Source: Rubrivivax sp. (GTDB lineage: Bacteria; Pseudomonadota; Gammaproteobacteria; Burkholderiales; Burkholderiaceae_C). Taken from it: a stretch of 64,000 nucleotides of DNA. The translations under genes were made by a program, and so were the position numbers. The notes under the pieces are model-generated. The model saw only the letters and a program-made list of their open reading frames with translations. It was not told the DNA's origin and did no database searches. Shown piece after piece: positions 17,477 through 25,509 of this stretch. Position 1 is the stretch's first letter; each line of letters starts with the position of its first letter. The stretch covers positions 20,024-84,023 of the forward strand of contig JAUXVE010000049.1 of assembly GCA_030680415.1 (NCBI GenBank), read 5' to 3'.

Positions 17477-18376
17477 ATGACGACGACACCCCTCAAGCTG
17501 GGCTTCATCGGCCTGGGCATCATGGGCACGCCGATGGCGGGCCACCTGCGCGCCGCCGGCCACGAGCTTCACGTCGCCACGCGCAGCACGATCCCGCAGG
17601 CGCTGCTGGACGCCGGCGCCACCGCCTGCGGCAACGCGCAGGAAGTGGCCGCGGCCGCCGACATCATCTTCATGATGGTGCCCGACACGCCCGACGTGGA
17701 ACGCGTGCTGTTCGGCAACCACGGCGTGGCCGCCGGCCTCGTGGCAGGCAAGACCGTGGTCGACATGAGCAGCATCTCGCCGCTGGCGACCAAGGACTTC
17801 GCCGGCAAGATCAACGCGCTGGGCTGCGACTACCTCGACGCGCCGGTGTCCGGCGGCGAGGTCGGCGCCAAGGCGGCCAGCCTGACGATCATGGTCGGCG
17901 GCCCCGAGGCGGCCTTCCAGCGCGCGCTGCCGCTGCTGCAGCTGATGGGCAAGAACATCACGTTGGTCGGCGGCAACGGCGACGGCCAGACCACGAAGGT
18001 GGCCAACCAGATCATCGTCGCGCTGAACATCGCCGCGGTGGCCGAAGCGCTGGTCTTCGCCAGCAAGGCCGGCGCCGACCCGGCCAAAGTGAGACTGGCG
18101 CTGATGGGCGGCTTTGCTTCCAGCCGCATCCTCGAGGTGCACGGCGAACGCATGATCAAGCGCACCTTCAACCCGGGCTTTCGCATCGGACTGCACCAGA
18201 AGGACCTCAACCTGGCGCTGCAGGGCGCCAGGGCCCTGGGCGTGAGCCTGCCGCAGACCGCCAACGCGGCGCAGCTGATGCAGGCCTGCGCCGCCAACGG
18301 CATGGCCGAACTCGACCATTCGGCGCTGGTGCGCTCGCTGGAGATCATGGCGGCACACCAGGTGGCGCAGGGCTGA
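17477..18376 (+). CDS. glxR: 2-hydroxy-3-oxopropionate (tartronate semialdehyde) reductase
   Basis: 299 residues. Rossmann motif GFIGLGIMGTPMAGHLRAAGH is at the N-terminus; the substrate-binding DAPVSGGEVGAKAA lies at about residues 118-131 and the catalytic lysine in GQTTKVANQIIVALN at about 174. The C-terminal helical domain ends with LDHSALVRSLE. It reduces tartronate semialdehyde to D-glycerate with NAD(P)H. Directly behind hyi with its own ribosome site (AAAGAGAG). Glycerate would feed the glycerate 2-kinase encoded at 46890-48242. Confidence 0.94.
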   Translation: MTTTPLKLGFIGLGIMGTPMAGHLRAAGHELHVATRSTIPQALLDAGATACGNAQEVAAAADIIFMMVPDTPDVERVLFGNHGVAAGLVAGKTVVDMSSISPLATKDFAGKINALGCDYLDAPVSGGEVGAKAASLTIMVGGPEAAFQRALPLLQLMGKNITLVGGNGDGQTTKVANQIIVALNIAAVAEALVFASKAGADPAKVRLALMGGFASSRILEVHGERMIKRTFNPGFRIGLHQKDLNLALQGARALGVSLPQTANAAQLMQACAANGMAELDHSALVRSLEIMAAHQVAQG

Positions 18377-18387
18377 GGCCCTTCGCT

Positions 18388-18408
18388 CCCTCGCCCTCTG
18401 GGAGAGGG
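18388..18408. repeat. Degenerate GGGAGAGGG hairpin repeat
   Basis: CTCCCTCGCCCTCTGGGAGA, then GGG, lies in the gap between glxR and the MFS gene. It is a shorter version of the CCCTCTCCC...GGGAGAGGG hairpins at 41885-41908 and 54081-54246 and belongs to the same intergenic repeat family. Confidence 0.55.
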
Positions 18409-18456
18409 TGAAAGGCAAGCCGTTGCCGTGAGCGCTGAACCCAATCATCAGGCGCC

Positions 18457-20037
18457 ATGACCGACCCTGCGTCGATCCGCGCCACGCTGCGGCACCTGCC
18501 GTTCCGCGCGCTGCTGTCGGGCGGCACGGTGTATTTCGTCGGCAACGCGATGCAGGTCATGGCCACGGCCTGGCTGGTGCTGGAGCTCAGCGGCTCGTCG
18601 TTCCTGGCCGCGCTGGTGCAGACCGCGGTGTTCCTGCCGATGTTCCTGCTCGCCCTGCCCGCCGGCGTGATGGCCGACACCACCGACCGCCGGCGCCTGA
18701 TCCTCGTCGCGCTGGCGGTGCAGGTGGCGGTGGTATCGCTGCTGGCGCTGCTGGTGCTGGGCGGCTGGGCGGGTGCGGCAACGCTGCTGCTGCTGACCTT
18801 CATCGCCGGCTGCTGCACGGCGATGCTGTCGCCGGCGTGGAACTCGGCCATCGTCAACGTCGTGCCGCGCGATGAACTGCCGCAGGCCATCACCGCCATC
18901 GGCATCTCGTACAACGCCGCACGCGCGCTCGGGCCGGCGGTGGCCGGCTATGTCTTCGCTCACGCCGGCAGCGGCTGGGTCTTCGTGCTCGCGGTGGCCG
19001 GCGTCGTCGTGCTGTTCGAGGCCGTGCGGCGCCATCCGCCGCGGCCGCATCCGCCGTCACGGCTGCCGGCCGAGCGGCTGTGGGGCGGCATGCTGAGCGC
19101 GCTGCGCTTCGCGCGCCACTCCGACACCGTGCTGGCGCAGCTGGTGCGCACCATGGCCTACAGCGCCACCGGTTCGGCGTTGTGGGCGCTGCTGCCGGTG
19201 GTCGGCCAGCGCCAGCTCGGCCTGGGTGCCACCGGCTTCGGTCTGCTGATGGGCTGCCTGGGCTCCGGCGCCGTGCTTGCCGGCCTGGTCATCGGCCCCT
19301 TGCGGCTGCGGCTGGGGCTGGAACGCCTGGTCGGCGCGGGTTGCGTCGTGTTCGCCCTCGTCATGGCGGTGGCGGCCCTGTCGCAGTCGCGGGCGCTGGT
19401 CTACACGGCGCTGGTGGCCGGCGGCGCGGCGTGGATGTCGGTCCTGTCCACCTACAACACCGCCACGCAGACCAGTGTGCCGCCCTGGGTGCGCGCCCGC
19501 GCCACCGCCTTGCACACGCTGTCGGCACTGGGCTCGTTTGCCATCGGCTCGGCCTTCTGGGGCCTGCTTTCGGACATCCTGGGGCTGACGCCGGCGCTGC
19601 TGATCGGCGCCGTGGCCATGGCCGCCGGGCTGCTGCTGGCACGGCCCTTCCCGCTGCGCATGGGCGGGCTCGACGAAGTGACGCAGGTGCCGCTGTCGCA
19701 GGACCTGTTCGTCAAGCACGAGCCGGCGCCCGAGGCCGGGCCGGTGGCGGTGGAGATCGGCTACCGCGTGCGCCCGGAGGTCACTGAAGCGTTCCTGGAC
19801 GCGGTGAGCCTGCTGCGCGGGCCGCGCCGCCGCGACGGCGCGACGTTCTGGCGCGTCTACCGCGACCTCTCGGACCCCACCCGTTACTGCGAACGATTCA
19901 TCGTCACCAGCTGGGCCGACTACCTGCACCAGCGCGCCCGCGGCACGCTGGCCGACCAGGAGATCGAGGCCCAGTTGCGCGGCTACCTGCTGCCCGGCGA
20001 GGCGCCGAGCACGCAGCACTACATCGCCGAGCGCTGA
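18457..20037 (+). CDS. MFS exporter (EntS-like) with C-terminal ABM-like domain
   Basis: 526 residues. Residues 1 to about 400 contain 10-12 membrane helices with the MFS loop ADTTDRRRLI and the DUF894/MFS_3 (transmembrane secretion effector) pattern LPQAITAIGISYNAARALGPA. A cytosolic segment of about 110 residues follows (VEIGYRVRPEVTEAFLDAV, FWRVYRDLSDPTRYCERFIV, SWADYLHQRARGT) resembling an antibiotic-biosynthesis-monooxygenase-type dimeric barrel. This fusion is recurrent in the family. Related proteins export siderophores or drugs. The substrate is unknown. Confidence 0.88.
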   Translation: MTDPASIRATLRHLPFRALLSGGTVYFVGNAMQVMATAWLVLELSGSSFLAALVQTAVFLPMFLLALPAGVMADTTDRRRLILVALAVQVAVVSLLALLVLGGWAGAATLLLLTFIAGCCTAMLSPAWNSAIVNVVPRDELPQAITAIGISYNAARALGPAVAGYVFAHAGSGWVFVLAVAGVVVLFEAVRRHPPRPHPPSRLPAERLWGGMLSALRFARHSDTVLAQLVRTMAYSATGSALWALLPVVGQRQLGLGATGFGLLMGCLGSGAVLAGLVIGPLRLRLGLERLVGAGCVVFALVMAVAALSQSRALVYTALVAGGAAWMSVLSTYNTATQTSVPPWVRARATALHTLSALGSFAIGSAFWGLLSDILGLTPALLIGAVAMAAGLLLARPFPLRMGGLDEVTQVPLSQDLFVKHEPAPEAGPVAVEIGYRVRPEVTEAFLDAVSLLRGPRRRDGATFWRVYRDLSDPTRYCERFIVTSWADYLHQRARGTLADQEIEAQLRGYLLPGEAPSTQHYIAER

Positions 20038-20130
20038 GCGCTGAACACGGCCCGGCGGCGCGGCAGCCGGCAGCGGTTCACGCCCGTCACAGAGCGCCTG
20101 CCATGGCCGCGATCGGACCTTGCCGCCGAA

Positions 20131-20159
20131 TTGCCTCGCCGCAGAGCGGTCGATATACT
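20131..20159 (+). promoter_or_regulatory. Sigma-70 promoter of the crcB operon
   Basis: TTGCCT (20131-20136) and TATACT (20154-20159) are separated by exactly 17 bases. Transcription would start near 20167, just at the first base of the fluoride aptamer, which fits a riboswitch at the extreme 5' end of the leader. Confidence 0.8.
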
Positions 20160-20166
20160 GGCCGGC

Positions 20167-20219
20167 AACGGAGATGGCATGCCTCCCGTAAGCACCCGTG
20201 AGGGTTGATGATGCCTACC
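20167..20219 (+). promoter_or_regulatory. Fluoride riboswitch aptamer (crcB motif)
   Basis: The sequence matches the fluoride aptamer layout: P1 GGAG (20170-20173) with CTCC (20183-20186), the invariant GATGGCAT entering the first loop, P2 ACCC (20194-20197) with GGGT (20202-20205), then TGATGATGCCTAC (20207-20219). GGCAT (20176-20180) can pair with ATGCC (20211-20215), giving the pseudoknot of this class. The downstream gene is crcB, the standard target. Binding of fluoride with Mg2+ would turn expression on. Confidence 0.92.
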
Positions 20220-20277
20220 AGGGTCCCGGCGGGGACGGTGTAGGTCATTGAGCGCGGCAAGCCCGCGCCATCGCTGC

Positions 20278-20315
20278 ACCGGTCGCTCCGGTCCGTTCGA
20301 AGAAGAAGGAGCGAC
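20278..20315 (+). promoter_or_regulatory. Candidate translation-control expression platform of the crcB riboswitch
   Basis: GTCGCTCC (20282-20289) is a perfect 8-base complement of GGAGCGAC (20308-20315), which contains the Shine-Dalgarno sequence of crcB and ends at its start codon. Pairing would hide the ribosome site. The same GTCGCTCC lies inside a competing hairpin ACCGG (20278-20282) / CCGGT (20288-20292), so two mutually exclusive states can be drawn. No U-rich terminator is seen, so control of translation is the likelier mode. Confidence 0.7.
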
Positions 20316-20705
20316 ATGAGCGGCTTTCCGATGCTTGCAGTCTTCGGCGGTGCCGGATGCGGCGCCTTGCTGCGATGGTGGCTGGGCGCCTGGCTGAACC
20401 CCGTGTTCCCGACCCTCCCGCTGGGCACACTGGCTGCGAATCTGATTGGCGGTCTGCTGGTGGGTGCCGCCAGCACGTTCTTCACGCACAACGCCGGCCT
20501 GCCGCCGGAATTCCGCCTGCTGATCATCACCGGCTTCCTGGGCGGCCTGACGACCTTCTCCACGTTCTCGGCGGAGGTCATGACGCTGATCGGCCGGCAG
20601 GAGTACGCCTGGGCCCTGGGCGCGGCGGGCGCCCATCTGGTCGGCTCACTGTTCCTGACCGGCATCGGCATCCTGGTCGCCAATGCCGTGTTCATCAGGG
20701 CCTAG
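20316..20705 (+). CDS. crcB: Fluoride channel CrcB/Fluc
   Basis: 129 residues with four membrane helices. Family motifs are [14 protein letters not shown] in helix 1, [14 protein letters not shown] in helix 2 and [15 protein letters not shown] in helix 3, the last holding the phenylalanine box and sodium-site threonine/serine residues of the dual-topology Fluc dimer. It exports fluoride from the cytoplasm. It is headed by a fluoride riboswitch and followed by a DUF190 gene. Confidence 0.97.
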   Translation: MSGFPMLAVFGGAGCGALLRWWLGAWLNPVFPTLPLGTLAANLIGGLLVGAASTFFTHNAGLPPEFRLLIITGFLGGLTTFSTFSAEVMTLIGRQEYAWALGAAGAHLVGSLFLTGIGILVANAVFIRA

Positions 20706-20788
20706 GCGGGCGAGCGTGGCCACAGAGCCGACGAACACCGGCACCGGACCCGTCACTGCACCGTCATCCCAACCAAGCGAGGCCGAGC

Positions 20789-21112
20789 ATGCAAGGCGTT
20801 TACCTGAAGTTCTACGTCCAGGAGAAGCACCGCCACCACCGCATCCTGGCCTACGAGTGGTTGCTCGAACAGGCGAAGAAACACGGCATCCATGGCGGCT
20901 CGGCCTTCCGCGCCATCGCCGGCTACGGGCGCAATGGCAAGCTGCACGAAGAGCACTTCTTCGAGCTTGCCGGCGACGTGGCGGTGGAGGTCGGCTTCGT
21001 GCTCACCGAGGAGCAGGCCCAGAGCTTCCTGGCGCAGTTGGCAAGCGAGAAGCTGAAGCTCTTCTACATCAAGGTGCCGCTGGAGATGGGAGTGGTCGGA
21101 AATACGTCGTGA
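20789..21112 (+). CDS. DUF190 family protein, CrcB-associated
   Basis: 107 residues. It starts MQGVYLKFYVQEKHRHHRIL and has the family pattern LLEQAKKHGIHGGSAFRAIAGYG, then LAGDVAVEVGFVLTEEQ. DUF190 proteins adopt a PII-like ferredoxin fold and are often encoded next to crcB, where a regulatory or sensing role is assumed but unproven. It lies 83 bases after crcB on the same strand and is probably under the same riboswitch. Confidence 0.9.
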   Translation: MQGVYLKFYVQEKHRHHRILAYEWLLEQAKKHGIHGGSAFRAIAGYGRNGKLHEEHFFELAGDVAVEVGFVLTEEQAQSFLAQLASEKLKLFYIKVPLEMGVVGNTS

Positions 21113-21210
21113 CCGAAGACCGGGCGCTGGCCGCGACGATGCTGTCGATCTGGCCGCGCCGGGCCTTCGGCGTTCGCGACCCAATCGTCACTGCCTGGCG
21201 CCGTGCCTGA

Positions 21211-21735
21211 TCAGCGCCGGTCGTCGCTGTGGATCTGCAGCGCTTCCAGGAAGCGCGACACCATGTTGTAGGCCGCGATCGTCGCCGCCGCCTCCACCGT
21301 GCCGCGTTCGCCGAGTTGCTCGCGCACGGCGGCCACGATCTCGGGTGCGAAGTGGATGTCGCGTGTCATCGCGTCGGTCAGCCGCAGCACGGCGCGCTGC
21401 GTGGCGTCGTAGCAGTCGGCCTCCGGCCAATCGGCCAGCGCCTCCAGCTGTGCCTGCGTCACGCCTTCCTGGAGCGCGATCGGCGCATGCTGGTCGGCTT
21501 CGTAGGGCGCGCCGTTGAGCAGCGCCACGCGCATGATGATCAGTTCACGCAGCGCGCCGCTCAGCGTCAGATGGTGGCGCACGGCGGTGAGGTAGGCCAG
21601 CCAGCCTTCGGCCAGCGGCGGGCTGTGCAGCAGCATCTGGTACAGGTGCAGCACGCTGCCGCGTTCGGCGACGATGCGTTCGACGAGCGGCACCTTGTCG
21701 GCGTCTTCGAGCCGGGCGTAGGGCAGGCGGGCCAT
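21211..21735 (-). CDS. Carboxymuconolactone decarboxylase family protein
   Basis: 174 residues. It shows the helical CMD fold pattern LSGALRELIIMRVALLNGAPYEADQHAPIA, in which the redox CxxC of AhpD is absent and a YEADQH segment corresponds to the EWxxH site of decarboxylase-type members. A second conserved helix is TVEAAATIAAYNMVSRFLEAL. It is encoded 44 bases after the lactonase gene on the same strand and is likely the last gene of that operon. The exact reaction is unknown; peroxidase or decarboxylase roles occur in the family. Confidence 0.85.
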   Translation of the reverse strand: MARLPYARLEDADKVPLVERIVAERGSVLHLYQMLLHSPPLAEGWLAYLTAVRHHLTLSGALRELIIMRVALLNGAPYEADQHAPIALQEGVTQAQLEALADWPEADCYDATQRAVLRLTDAMTRDIHFAPEIVAAVREQLGERGTVEAAATIAAYNMVSRFLEALQIHSDDRR

Positions 21736-21779
21736 GTCGGCTTCCTTTCAGCGCACTGGCGCGGGTTCGGGCCGCCGCT

Positions 21780-22769
21780 TCACGGCACTGCCCCCTGCAC
21801 GTTGACGAACAGCGCATACAGCGAATGGCTGCTGGCCATGAACAGCCGGTTGCGGTGCGCGCCGCCGAAGCAGATGTTGGCGCAGCGCTCGGGCAGGTGG
21901 ACGTGGCCGATGGCGCGGCCCTGCGGGTCGTAGACGCGCACGCCGTCCAGCGCCGCGGCGTCGGCGCCGGCCGAGCCGTCGCTGCCCAGACCACACCACA
22001 GGTTGCCCAGGGCGTCCACGGCCATGCCGTCGAAGGCGCCGGGGCCCTGGGCGTCGATGTGCAGGCGCTTGTTGGTCAGCGCGCCGCCCTCGCCCACGTC
22101 CCAGGCCCAGATCAGCCGGTGCGGCCGGGCGCGGCTCTCCACCACGTAGAGCACCGATTCGTCGGGCGAGAAGGCCAGTCCGTTGGGGGCCTCCAGGCCG
22201 GTGATGACCTGCTGCAGTTCGCCGCCGTCCGCGGCCATGCGGTAGACGGCGTGCGGCACTTCGGGCTCGGCCGGCGCGCCTTCCCAGTGGCCGTGGATGC
22301 CGAAGCTGGGGTCGGTGAACCAGATCGCGCCGTCGCGCTGGCAGACGATGTCGTTGGGCGAGTTGAGCCGCCGTCCTTGCCAGCGCTCGGCCAGCACCGT
22401 GATCGAGCCGTTGTTTTCGGTACGCGTGACGCGCCGCGACAGGTGTTCGCAGGCCAGCAGCCGGCCCTGCCGGTCGCGCGCCAGGCCGTTGGCCATGTTC
22501 GACGGCGCGCGGAACACGCTGGTGGCGCCCGAGCATTCGTCCCAGCGCAGGATGCGGTTGTTGGGGATGTCGCTGAAGAGCAGGTAGCGCCCGTCGCCGA
22601 ACCACTGCGGCCCTTCGGCCCAGCGCAGGCCGCTGGCGAGCTGCTCGACGCCGGCGCTGAACAGGCGCAGGCGCAGGAAGGATTCGTCCAGCACCTCGAC
22701 CGCGGGGTCGGGGTAGCGTGCATGCGGCGTGTAGGGCACACGCACTTCACTGCCCATGGAGAGGTTCAT
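21780..22769 (-). CDS. SMP-30/gluconolactonase family lactonase
   Basis: 329 residues from ATG 22769, overlapping the dehydrogenase stop (ATGA). A six-bladed propeller with divalent-metal ligands visible in GLRWAEGPQW (Glu), RRLNSPNDIVCQRDGAIWFTD (Asn), EAPNGLAFSPDES (Asn) and GAFDGMAVDALGNLW (Asp). In the operon with uronate dehydrogenase its most likely substrate is the aldarolactone produced by that enzyme, hydrolysed to glucarate or galactarate. Confidence 0.9.
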   Translation of the reverse strand: MNLSMGSEVRVPYTPHARYPDPAVEVLDESFLRLRLFSAGVEQLASGLRWAEGPQWFGDGRYLLFSDIPNNRILRWDECSGATSVFRAPSNMANGLARDRQGRLLACEHLSRRVTRTENNGSITVLAERWQGRRLNSPNDIVCQRDGAIWFTDPSFGIHGHWEGAPAEPEVPHAVYRMAADGGELQQVITGLEAPNGLAFSPDESVLYVVESRARPHRLIWAWDVGEGGALTNKRLHIDAQGPGAFDGMAVDALGNLWCGLGSDGSAGADAAALDGVRVYDPQGRAIGHVHLPERCANICFGGAHRNRLFMASSHSLYALFVNVQGAVP

Positions 22770-23581
22770 GTTTCGTAGGGGCCGAGGTTGACGAAGACAC
22801 CGCCCTGCCACGTCAGCGCCGGGTCCTGCGGGTCGGGCCGCGGGTCGGCCGCCTCGATGGCGGCACGCCAGGGCTCGGCGCTGTCCTGCGGCCGGTAGCC
22901 GATGTGCGCGGCGCGCGTGTTGTCCCACCAGCGCGTGGCGTTGTCGCTGGTGCCGAAGATCACGGTGTGCCCGGCGCAGGGCGCGGTCAGCGCGGCCACC
23001 ACCAGGCGCTCCAGGTCGTCGTGGCTGAGCCAGCTGGCCAGCATGCGGCGGTTCAGCGGCGCCGGCGTGGCGCTGCCGATGCGCAGGCACACGGTCTGGA
23101 TGCCGTAGCGGTCCCAGTACATGCGCGACAGGTTCTCGCCGAAGGCCTTGCTCACGCCGTACAGCGTGTCGGGGCGCGGCGGCGCGTGGCTGTCGATGAC
23201 CTCGTTCTGGCGGTAGTAACCGACGACATGATTGGAGCTCGCGAACACGATGCGCCGCACGCCGTGGTGGCGCGCCGCCTCGTACAGGTTGAAGAGTCCC
23301 ACGATGTTGGCCTGCAGGATGGGGTCGAAGGCCGCTTCCGTCGACACGCCGCCCAGGTGCACCACCGCGTCCACCCCCTCCAGCAGCGCCAGCACCGCGG
23401 CACGGTCCTCCAGCGCAGCCGCCTGCAGTTCCTCACCGGGTGCCGCCGTGCCCAGCTCGGCGCGGTCGGACAGACGCAGGCGCTCGCAGTGCCCAAGCAG
23501 GCGCGGCCTGAGCACGCGGCCCAGTGTGCCGGCGGCGCCAGTGAGCAGCAGGCGGTGAAAGGGCTTGGTGGTCGGTGTCAT
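22766..23581 (-). CDS. NAD-dependent uronate dehydrogenase-like SDR
   Basis: 271 residues. Extended SDR with LLLTGAAGTLGRVLRPRL at the N-terminus (NAD loop), DAVVHLGGVSTEAAFDPILQ, and catalytic Tyr-Lys in LYGVSKAFGENLSRMYWDRYG, a pattern close to uronate dehydrogenases (Udh). These oxidise D-galacturonate or D-glucuronate to the aldarolactone. The lactonase gene overlaps its stop and KDG kinase lies upstream, consistent with uronic acid catabolism. A generic epimerase role is the alternative. Confidence 0.85.
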   Translation of the reverse strand: MTPTTKPFHRLLLTGAAGTLGRVLRPRLLGHCERLRLSDRAELGTAAPGEELQAAALEDRAAVLALLEGVDAVVHLGGVSTEAAFDPILQANIVGLFNLYEAARHHGVRRIVFASSNHVVGYYRQNEVIDSHAPPRPDTLYGVSKAFGENLSRMYWDRYGIQTVCLRIGSATPAPLNRRMLASWLSHDDLERLVVAALTAPCAGHTVIFGTSDNATRWWDNTRAAHIGYRPQDSAEPWRAAIEAADPRPDPQDPALTWQGGVFVNLGPYET

Positions 23582-23646
23582 GCGGGGTCGCTTCCTGCGG
23601 TGGGGTGTTCGATGCCGCCCGCGCCCCGGTCCGGGCGGCGGCTGCA

Positions 23647-24612
23647 TCAGCGCAGCAGGTCGGCCATCAGCTCGGGCGCAATCAGCGCACCACGGTGTTG
23701 TATCACCCGCGCTGCCAGCCGGTTGCCGAAGGTCGCCGCTGCCAGCGCGGTGGCCCCGGCCAGGCGCCGGCTCATGTAGCCGGCGGCGAAGGCGTCGCCG
23801 GCCGCCGTGGTGTCCACCACCTGCGGCACCGGCTCGGTGGGCGCCTGCTGCCAGGCGCCACCGGCAGTGCCCACCAGGGTCGCCGCAGCGCCGCGCTTGA
23901 TCACCAGTTCGGCCGCCGGCAAGGCCTGCGCCGCGGCCAACGCCTCGTCCGCATGCGCCAGGCCCAGCAGCGCCTGGTGGTCGTCGGCGGTCACCAGCGC
24001 CAGGCTGGCCAGCTCGAAGGCAAGCGCGTAGCAGCGCCGCGCCTCGGCCACGTCGGGCCACAGCCACGGGCGGTAGTTGTTGTCGAACACCACCGCAGCG
24101 CCGCGCTGGCGCAGGGCCCGCATGAGGGCGAACAGGCGCTCGCGCCCGGCCGGCGGCAGGATGGCCAGGCTGATGCCACTGAGGTACAGCGCGTCCCACT
24201 CGGTCTGCCGCTGCTCCAGCGGCGTCGGCGCGGTCTCGCAGCCGGCCTCGAAGTAGGCCTTGGCGGCACTGGTGTCGCGCCAGTAGCTGAAGCTGCGTTC
24301 GCCGCGCGCGTCGACGTCGATGAGATACAGCCCCGGCAGGCGGCCCGCGATGCGCCGCACCAGGCTCAGCTCCAACCCTTCGGCGGCCCAGCGCTGCAGC
24401 AGTCCGGTGCTCAAGGGGTCGTCGCCCAGGGCCGTGGCGTAGTGCACCCGGATGCCGGTGCCGGCGCCGCAGCGCGCCAGGTAGACGGCGGTGTTCAGGG
24501 TGTCGCCGCCAAAGCCCTGCTGCAGGGTGCCGAAGGCCTGGCCCTGGAGTTCGAGCATGCATTCGCCGAACAGCGCCACGTGTTGCGGTGGCGGGTGCGG
24601 CGGGTGGGTCAC
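23647..24612 (-). CDS. kdgK: 2-keto-3-deoxygluconate kinase (PfkB family)
   Basis: 321 residues from GTG 24612 (THPPHPPPQHVALFGECMLEL); the open frame continues further but leaves the family pattern. Substrate motif GGDTLNTAVYLARCGAG is at about residues 31-47, and the PfkB signature DTTAAGDAFAAGYMSR with the catalytic Asp at about residue 268. It phosphorylates KDG to KDPG. It is the first gene of the minus-strand sugar-acid operon, 65 bases before the dehydrogenase, and its 5' end faces the BREX island. Confidence 0.88.
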   Translation of the reverse strand: MTHPPHPPPQHVALFGECMLELQGQAFGTLQQGFGGDTLNTAVYLARCGAGTGIRVHYATALGDDPLSTGLLQRWAAEGLELSLVRRIAGRLPGLYLIDVDARGERSFSYWRDTSAAKAYFEAGCETAPTPLEQRQTEWDALYLSGISLAILPPAGRERLFALMRALRQRGAAVVFDNNYRPWLWPDVAEARRCYALAFELASLALVTADDHQALLGLAHADEALAAAQALPAAELVIKRGAAATLVGTAGGAWQQAPTEPVPQVVDTTAAGDAFAAGYMSRRLAGATALAAATFGNRLAARVIQHRGALIAPELMADLLR

Positions 24613-24740
24613 GGGGTTCGCTCGGGTGTGGGGGTGTCCGAAAATTGTAGGCAATTGCAGGCTGCAGCGACGCTGGCCAATCAGCCGCAGTGCCCGAAAG
24701 AACAAGCAGACAGCCCGCCTATCCAGCATACTCCCATCAA

Positions 24741-24770
24741 GTCGACTTTCATCGACTTTCGTCGGGTTTC
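24741..24770 (+). repeat. Three tandem 10-bp repeats before the BREX operon
   Basis: GTCGACTTTC, ATCGACTTTC and GTCGGGTTTC follow each other without spacer and end 2 bases before the ATG of the HTH gene. The 10-bp period is one helical turn, so all three would face the same side of the DNA. No Shine-Dalgarno sequence is present in this stretch. It is a good candidate operator for the HTH protein encoded next to it. Confidence 0.6.
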
Positions 24771-24772
24771 GT

Positions 24773-24988
24773 ATGTCTGAACCGTGGGTCAAGGTCGAAG
24801 AAGTCGCCATCCACCTCGGCGTGGCGAAGGACACCGTCTATCGGTGGGTGCAGTCGCGCGGGCTGCCCGCACACCGCGTCGGCCGCTTGTGGAAGTTCAA
24901 GGTGTCGGACGTTGACGCCTGGGTACGTGAAGGCAAAGCCGCTGAGCCTGACGCCGAGCAAGCCGCGCAGCATCGGGAGGGGACGTGA
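24773..24988 (+). CDS. Excisionase-type helix-turn-helix protein
   Basis: 71 residues, a single winged-helix domain of the MerR/Xis type: MSEPWVKVEEVAIHLGVAKD, TVYRWVQSRGLPAHRVGRLW, KFKVSDVDAWVREGK. Such a gene commonly precedes brxF in type 3 BREX loci. It starts directly behind three tandem 10-bp repeats, without a clear ribosome site, and overlaps brxF by GTGA. Autoregulation of the BREX operon is the likely role. Confidence 0.88.
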   Translation: MSEPWVKVEEVAIHLGVAKDTVYRWVQSRGLPAHRVGRLWKFKVSDVDAWVREGKAAEPDAEQAAQHREGT

Positions 24989-25506
24989 CCAGTACGGCAA
25001 CATCGCCTGCGCTCTCGCCGCTTGAACAGTTGCAGGGCGCCCTTGATGGCATCGCAACGCTGCGGACGCGGGTCGTCTGGCTGGTGGGACGCCCAGGCAC
25101 CGGGAAGACGAAGTTGCTGCAGGACCTGGCTCGGTCGCGGCCGGATTGCGAGTACGTGAACGTGAGTCTGCAACTTGCCAAAGCGCTGGTCGATCGGCCA
25201 CCGGCGTCCCGCCCGTTCGATGCGCCGGCAAGTCTGTCTGCCGTACTGCCGGCCCGGGCAACAGGCGCCTGGTTGGCTGACAACACCGAGTTGCCGCTCT
25301 CGCGTGAGCTGCAGCTGGCGGTCGTCGAGCGCTTCAAGGCCATCGGCCAGCACGTTCCGCTCGTGGTGGCGTGGTGCGGCGATCACCGCAACAACAAGCT
25401 CGTCTACGGCACACCCGAACACCCCGACTACCGCGAGTTCGTACTCGACTCCCCGCTCGTCGTCGACCTGAACAACACCCAAAACGCAAATACCCAGGGA
25501 CATTGA
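24985..25506 (+). CDS. brxF: BREX-3 P-loop protein BrxF
   Basis: 173 residues from a GTG at 24985 that overlaps the HTH stop. A Walker A motif GRPGTGKT is at residues 35-42 after a VVWLV strand; the rest of the small AAA-like domain includes VPLVVAWCGDHRNNKLVYG and PDYREFVLDSPLVVDLNN. Its size, motif position and place between the HTH gene and brxC match BrxF of type 3 BREX. Role within the complex is not established. Confidence 0.9.
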   Translation: MTSTATSPALSPLEQLQGALDGIATLRTRVVWLVGRPGTGKTKLLQDLARSRPDCEYVNVSLQLAKALVDRPPASRPFDAPASLSAVLPARATGAWLADNTELPLSRELQLAVVERFKAIGQHVPLVVAWCGDHRNNKLVYGTPEHPDYREFVLDSPLVVDLNNTQNANTQGH

Positions 25507-25509
25507 TTC

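Noticed and set aside
24613..24740. Search for integration site, tRNA remnant or direct repeats flanking the BREX island
   Set aside because: Comparison by eye with 40961-41091 gave no shared sequence longer than a few bases and no tRNA fragment.
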